Part shown: positions 7,079 through 9,708 of the stretch, one piece after another | Layout: each line of letters opens with the position of its first letter | How positions within the stretch are numbered: the stretch's first letter is position 1 | Assembly: GCA_016935595.1 (NCBI GenBank) | Contig: JAFGQQ010000321.1 | Location: 1-9,708 of the forward strand | Reading direction: 5' to 3' | Source: Bacteroidales bacterium | Lineage (GTDB): Bacteria > Bacteroidota > Bacteroidia > Bacteroidales > UBA10428 | Length of the DNA: 9,708 nt | The notes under the pieces: generated by a model | The model's input: only the letters and a program-made list of their open reading frames with translations | The model's database searches: none | What the model was told of the DNA's origin: nothing | Made by a program: the position numbers and the translations under genes

Positions 7079-7318
7079 ATGGGCTTAGATATAAAAATTC
7101 CGATTGGATTATTGTTTACAGTAATTGGTTTATTATTGCTAATTTTTGGAATATTCACAAATTCTGATGCAATTCTGTACGAAAAATCTCTTCAGATCAA
7201 TATAAATTTATGGATTGGCTTGGTAATGGTAATTTTTGGTGGATTAATGTTGGTTTTTTCAAAGAAGAGCCAAATTAAAGAAATTACAGAAGCAATTGAA
7301 CATAAAGAAGAGGAGTAA
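7079..7318 (+). CDS. Small two-TM membrane protein linked to the symporter
   Basis: A 79-residue protein with two transmembrane helices at about 8-26 (PIGLLFTVIGLLLLIFGIF) and 42-60 (INLWIGLVMVIFGGLMLVF). They are joined by a short polar loop NSDAILYEKSLQIN. The cytoplasmic-looking tail (61-79) is charged, with KKSQIK followed by EHKEEE. It starts 18 bases after the symporter stop and ends at the shared terminator. I recall small two-TM proteins with an 'INLWxGLVMxxFG' second helix next to SSS transporters in other Bacteroidota, suggesting a subunit or stabilising partner, but no function is established that I can cite. Length, hydrophobic pattern and tight linkage make it a real gene. Confidence 0.85.
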   Translation: MGLDIKIPIGLLFTVIGLLLLIFGIFTNSDAILYEKSLQININLWIGLVMVIFGGLMLVFSKKSQIKEITEAIEHKEEE

Positions 7319-7328
7319 AAAAAAATTG

Positions 7329-7368
7329 AATAAAGTTATCTGAATTAAGTCAGGTAACTTTATTTTTT
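7329..7368 (+). terminator. Strong, probably bidirectional, Rho-independent terminator
   Basis: Bases 7329-7343 pair with 7350-7364 over 15 bp (one T-G wobble) around a 6-base loop, followed on the plus strand by six T residues (7363-7368). On the minus strand the same hairpin is followed, after 3 bases, by nine T residues (complement of 7325-7317). It ends the symporter/small-protein transcript and could also stop a transcript arriving from the right. Confidence 0.9.
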
Positions 7369-7392
7369 AAATTCCATCAAAATCAATTGTAA

Positions 7393-7479
7393 TTACCAAT
7401 ATAATTCTGTTTCATTATTAATCAGGTCGTTTATAATAGGATCAGAAAACGAATCCTGTATCTTTTTTATAAATTGCAA
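7393..7479 (-). pseudogene. Possible short coding remnant (28 codons)
   Basis: The minus strand between the terminator and the racemase gene is open for 28 codons from a TTG at 7477-7479 to a TAA at 7393-7395, ending IQDSFSDPIINDLINNETEL then YW. The residue mix and third-base use look coding-like. There is no ATG, a stop lies just upstream of the TTG, and the terminator at 7329-7368 would serve it on this strand. It may be the 3' remnant of a lost gene, a very small gene with a TTG start, or chance. I do not recognise the peptide. Confidence 0.25.
7423..7468 (+). promoter_or_regulatory. Leader hairpin with T tract upstream of the racemase gene
   Basis: CAGG (7423-7426) pairs with CCTG (7455-7458), and inside it CGTTT (7428-7432) pairs with AAACG (7447-7451), followed by TATC and six T (7463-7468). 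A competing hairpin, AGGAT (7438-7442) with ATCCT (7453-7457), uses the same right-hand bases. It sits ~45 bases before the racemase start and could act as an attenuator or second terminator. No convincing promoter lies upstream of it, and it overlaps the possible coding remnant on the other strand, so function is uncertain. Confidence 0.3.
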
Positions 7480-7511
7480 TTTTTAAATTATATAAATTAA
7501 AAAATATTAAT

Positions 7512-8180
7512 ATGATCAGAATTGTTGCAGTTCATACGGCTATAGCTTTAGTTGAACCAATAACAAAGTTATTTAAAGAGCATTTACCTGAAGTAATACT
7601 AAACCATATAGTAGATGACAGCCTGATTCAGGAAGTGATTGCTAAGAATAAAGTAACTCCTGCTGTACGTAAAAGATTGTTTAATTATTATTTTGCAGCT
7701 ATTGATGCTGGTGCTAATGTTATTTTTAATATATGTTCTTCGGTGGGTGAAATAGCTGAATTAGCCCGTTCATTTATCTCAATTCCAATTTTGAAAATCG
7801 ATGACCCAATGGCAATCGAAGCTGTTGAGACCGGAAAAAGGATTGGTGTGTTGGCTACATTACCAACCACACTAAATCCAACCATTAACCTGTTAAAAAA
7901 TAAAGCAAAAGAAAGAGGTAGAAACATTGACATTATTGAAGGACTAGCCGAAGGCGCTTTTCAGGCTATTATATCTGGTAATAGTGAAATGCATGACAAT
8001 CTTATTCTTAAAGCTTCCGAAAAAATAGCTGATCAAGTTGATATAATCGTTTTAGCGCAGGGTTCAATGGCACGTATGGAAGAAAAACTGGCAGAAGTTA
8101 CAGGTAAAAAAGTGTTGTCGAGCCCATTATCTGGTGTTTTGGGTGTTAAGGAATATTTGCAATCGAATAAATTAATTTAG
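7512..8180 (+). CDS. Aspartate/glutamate racemase-family protein with one cysteine
   Basis: A 222-residue cytoplasmic protein of the Asp/Glu/hydantoin racemase superfamily, whose members invert or decarboxylate acids next to a carboxylate using one or two cysteines. Landmarks: N-terminal strand IRIVAVHTA (2-10), NICSSVGEIAE (73-83) with the first catalytic Cys at 75, KIDDPMAIEAVETGKRIGVL (95-114), ATLPTTLNPTINLL (115-128), and VLAQGSMARMEE (180-191). In true racemases this last segment holds the second Cys (GCTH-type); here it is Gly184, and C75 is the only cysteine in the protein. A two-cysteine racemase mechanism is therefore unlikely. A decarboxylase, isomerase, lyase or other single-cysteine chemistry is more plausible. 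It is followed after 25 bases by the MFS gene, so the two form an operon. The substrate is unknown. Confidence 0.88.
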   Translation: MIRIVAVHTAIALVEPITKLFKEHLPEVILNHIVDDSLIQEVIAKNKVTPAVRKRLFNYYFAAIDAGANVIFNICSSVGEIAELARSFISIPILKIDDPMAIEAVETGKRIGVLATLPTTLNPTINLLKNKAKERGRNIDIIEGLAEGAFQAIISGNSEMHDNLILKASEKIADQVDIIVLAQGSMARMEEKLAEVTGKKVLSSPLSGVLGVKEYLQSNKLI

Positions 8181-8205
8181 GTGAAATATTAATTGATTGT
8201 AATAA

Positions 8206-9444
8206 ATGAAAAAAAGAAATATTGTTTTAACACTTTTAGTTTTTATTGGAATCATAACTTTTCTCGACAGGATTAATATTAGCGTTGCAAGTACTGCCAT
8301 TATGGATGATCTTGATATTTCGGTTAAAAAATGGGGATTTGTACTTGGTGCATTTATTATTACCTATGGTTTATTTCAAATGCCATTAGGTTTATGGGGA
8401 GATTTAAAAGGTCAACGAAAAGTACTCAGTATAATAGTTATTTGGTGGTCACTGTTTACTGTATTTACGGGAATGGCAAATGGATTTATTGCACTTCTAA
8501 TTATAAGGTTTATGTTTGGAATAGGCGAAGCCGGAGCATATCCTTGCATGACAGGTTCTATTACAAAATGGTTCCCTAAAAAGGAATCAGCAAAAGCACA
8601 AGGTTTCATCTGGGCCGCCAGCCGTATGGGAGGAGCTATGACTCCTTTTGTTGTTTATCCTGTAATACATTCTTTAGGTTGGAGAATGGCATTCTATATT
8701 TTAGGCAGCCTCGGATTTATATGGGTAATTGTATGGTATTTTTGGTATAGAGATAATCCTGAAGAAAAGAAAGGAATAACAAAAGCCGAATTGGAAATAA
8801 TTAATGCTGATAGACAAATAAAAGAAAAAGTTAAAGTTCCTTGGAAAAAAATATTTACTAATAAACAGTTTTGGCTTATCCTTACCATGTATTTTTTTTA
8901 TGCCTGGGGTAGTTGGTTTTTCTTCTCATGGTTTCCTGTTTTCATGGAAAAGGGTAGAGGATTTGTTAAATCCGAATTAATGTATGTTATTGCCATACCA
9001 TTTGTTATGAGTATGATAGGAAATATTGCAGGAGGATATCTAAGTGATAGTTTTTCAGAAAAATATGGATTAAAAAAGGGGCGAAAATTATTGGGAGTAT
9101 TAGGCCTTTTTATTTCTGCTGTTTTCATGTTTCTTGCGGGACTTATTCCTGGAAAAATACAGGTTTTTATTTTTCTCTCGCTTTGTTTTGGAATTATAGA
9201 TTTAATGTTACCTAGTGCTTGGGCAATTTGCATGGATGTGGGAAAAAAATTTGCAGGTGCAATATCGGGTGCCATGAATACAGCAGGCAATATAGGGGGA
9301 TTTATATGCGCAAGCATTTTTGGAATATTGGTTAAAGCAAGCGAAAATTATAATTTTCCTCTTTATGTCATTTCTGGTATGTTAATAATTAGTGCTTTAT
9401 TATTTCTTCGTATTGACGCATCCAAACCTATTCATGAAAATTAA
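8206..9444 (+). CDS. MFS transporter, anion:cation symporter (sugar-acid/organic-anion) type
   Basis: A 412-residue, 12-TM major facilitator protein of the anion:cation symporter group (hexuronate, galactonate, phthalate and similar carriers), probably driven by H+ in the inner membrane. TM1 carries FLDRINISVAS (19-29). The loop between TM2 and TM3 carries LGLWGDLKGQRKVL (61-74), a weakened MFS motif. TM4 carries RFMFGIGEAGAYP (101-113), and KWFPKKESAKAQG (121-133) follows. Against the E. coli galactonate transporter DgoT (recalled), D21-R22 match Asp46-Arg47, and R101 and E108 match Arg126 and Glu133 with the same 7-residue spacing. These residues bind the carboxylate and the coupling proton, so a monocarboxylate or sugar-acid-like anion is the likely cargo. 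The central loop (about 181-220) is charged. It lies in one operon with the single-cysteine racemase homologue, suggesting a shared substrate. Confidence 0.92.
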   Translation: MKKRNIVLTLLVFIGIITFLDRINISVASTAIMDDLDISVKKWGFVLGAFIITYGLFQMPLGLWGDLKGQRKVLSIIVIWWSLFTVFTGMANGFIALLIIRFMFGIGEAGAYPCMTGSITKWFPKKESAKAQGFIWAASRMGGAMTPFVVYPVIHSLGWRMAFYILGSLGFIWVIVWYFWYRDNPEEKKGITKAELEIINADRQIKEKVKVPWKKIFTNKQFWLILTMYFFYAWGSWFFFSWFPVFMEKGRGFVKSELMYVIAIPFVMSMIGNIAGGYLSDSFSEKYGLKKGRKLLGVLGLFISAVFMFLAGLIPGKIQVFIFLSLCFGIIDLMLPSAWAICMDVGKKFAGAISGAMNTAGNIGGFICASIFGILVKASENYNFPLYVISGMLIISALLFLRIDASKPIHEN

Positions 9445-9594
9445 ATTTTGAATATTATACTTTAAATACGAAAAGTTGCAATTTATGGAATACATTCCTA
9501 TAGCTAGTATCCAGACATTTTAATTATACGATACTTGATTTTCTAAATAAATAACAAATTGTAATTATTTAGGAGACTAATTTATAATATAAAT

Positions 9595-9620
9595 AGCTCT
9601 GAAAGAGCGAGATCAATAAC
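9595..9620 (+). repeat. Palindromic repeat unit, copy 1
   Basis: The unit begins AGCTCTGAAAGAGCG and continues GATCAATAAC-like. GCTCT (9596-9600) and AGAGC (9604-9608) form a 5-bp hairpin with loop GAA. It matches copy 2 (9664-9689) at 20 of 26 positions. Two of the differences (T/C at position 4 and A/G at position 12) are a compensating pair that keeps the stem. Confidence 0.75.
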
Positions 9621-9621
9621 G

Positions 9622-9637
9622 TAGGGCAAATGCCCTA
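9622..9637 (+). repeat. Hairpin between the two repeat units
   Basis: TAGGGC (9622-9627) pairs with GCCCTA (9632-9637) around AAAT. Flanking bases (AAC before, GTT after) allow partial extension of the stem. It lies between the two direct copies and is probably part of the same composite element. Confidence 0.7.
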
Positions 9638-9663
9638 TGTTTGTTACGAAATAATCTACTTTA

Positions 9664-9708
9664 AGCCCTGAAAGGGCGTAATCAATTGCATTATAATAGA
9701 TTGCGCCC
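9664..9708 (+). repeat. Palindromic repeat unit, copy 2, with the start of an inverted copy
   Basis: AGCCCTGAAAGGGCG at the start forms a hairpin GCCCT/AGGGC (9665-9669 with 9673-9677), loop GAA. Bases 9674-9688 pair imperfectly with 9694-9708 (gggcgtaatcaattg against the complement of the last 15 bases; one mismatch, two wobbles), so a third unit in inverse orientation seems to begin at the window end. The remaining gene-free sequence from 9445 to 9594 is A/T-rich and shows nothing I can name. No clear terminator follows the MFS gene, so these hairpins may serve as one. Confidence 0.65.

Noticed and set aside
4177..7318. A polysaccharide utilisation locus around galM and the symporter
   Set aside because: There is no SusC/SusD pair, glycoside hydrolase, sulfatase or hybrid two-component regulator in the window.
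7688..7933. An 81-codon minus-strand open frame inside the racemase gene
   Set aside because: It is antisense to conserved motifs of the racemase family (NICSS to TLPTT), so it is a shadow.
8331..9317. Several open frames (8331-8579 plus; 8412-8609, 8694-8888 and 8898-9317 minus) within the MFS gene
   Set aside because: All overlap the conserved MFS coding frame and have no motif of their own; the 139-codon one is antisense to TM segments.
9595..9708. Terminal repeats considered as a CRISPR array
   Set aside because: There are only two direct units, they diverge at 6 of 26 positions, another hairpin lies between them rather than a unique spacer, and an inverted copy seems to follow. This fits REP-type elements better, and no cas gene is present.

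Overview
The window looks like a chromosomal segment of an AT-rich member of the Bacteroidota, probably a Bacteroidales/Marinilabiliales-type lineage. The signs are: no Shine-Dalgarno-like purine boxes, with start codons instead following A/T-only leaders such as 'taatatg'; several copies of the Bacteroidota promoter element TAnnTTTG; and the gene order ribH - TPR membrane protein <-> recF - DUF721, which I recall as typical of this phylum. No phage, transposase, CRISPR or SusC/SusD genes are present. Assignment below phylum is a guess.

Layout. (a) 1-113: a minus-strand tRNA-Arg(TCT) with its own promoter and terminator. (b) 153-1518, minus strand: ribH (lumazine synthase, riboflavin synthesis), preceded by a single-TM TPR protein whose promoter faces away from recF. 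(c) 1653-3035, plus strand: recF and a DUF721/DciA-like gene 3 nt apart, a replication/repair pair. (d) 3135-5214, plus strand: an unusual 340-residue protein carrying the conserved residues of nucleoside diphosphate kinase but more than twice the normal size, then galM (aldose 1-epimerase). (e) 5309-7318, plus strand: a sodium:solute symporter (SSS family) and a 79-residue two-TM protein, closed by a strong, probably bidirectional terminator. (f) 7369-7511: a spacer holding a leader hairpin and a short coding-like remnant on the minus strand. (g) 7512-9444, plus strand: an Asp/Glu-racemase-family protein with a single cysteine, then an MFS transporter of the anion:cation symporter type. (h) 9445-9708: no gene; its last ~115 bases are a cluster of palindromic repeats that runs off the window end.

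How the genes may work together. Parts (a)-(c) are housekeeping. In (d)-(e), galM beside an SSS transporter suggests uptake and anomer conversion of a neutral sugar, but the SSS pocket is not a clear match to the characterised galactose transporter. Part (g) reads as a small uptake-plus-enzyme module for an organic anion (a sugar acid or a dicarboxylate-like compound); its substrate cannot be read from sequence. The most unusual items are the oversized NDP-kinase-like protein, the single-cysteine racemase homologue paired with an anion transporter, the small membrane protein tied to the SSS symporter, and the terminal palindromic repeats with compensatory base changes. I did not find a clearly new multi-gene system.
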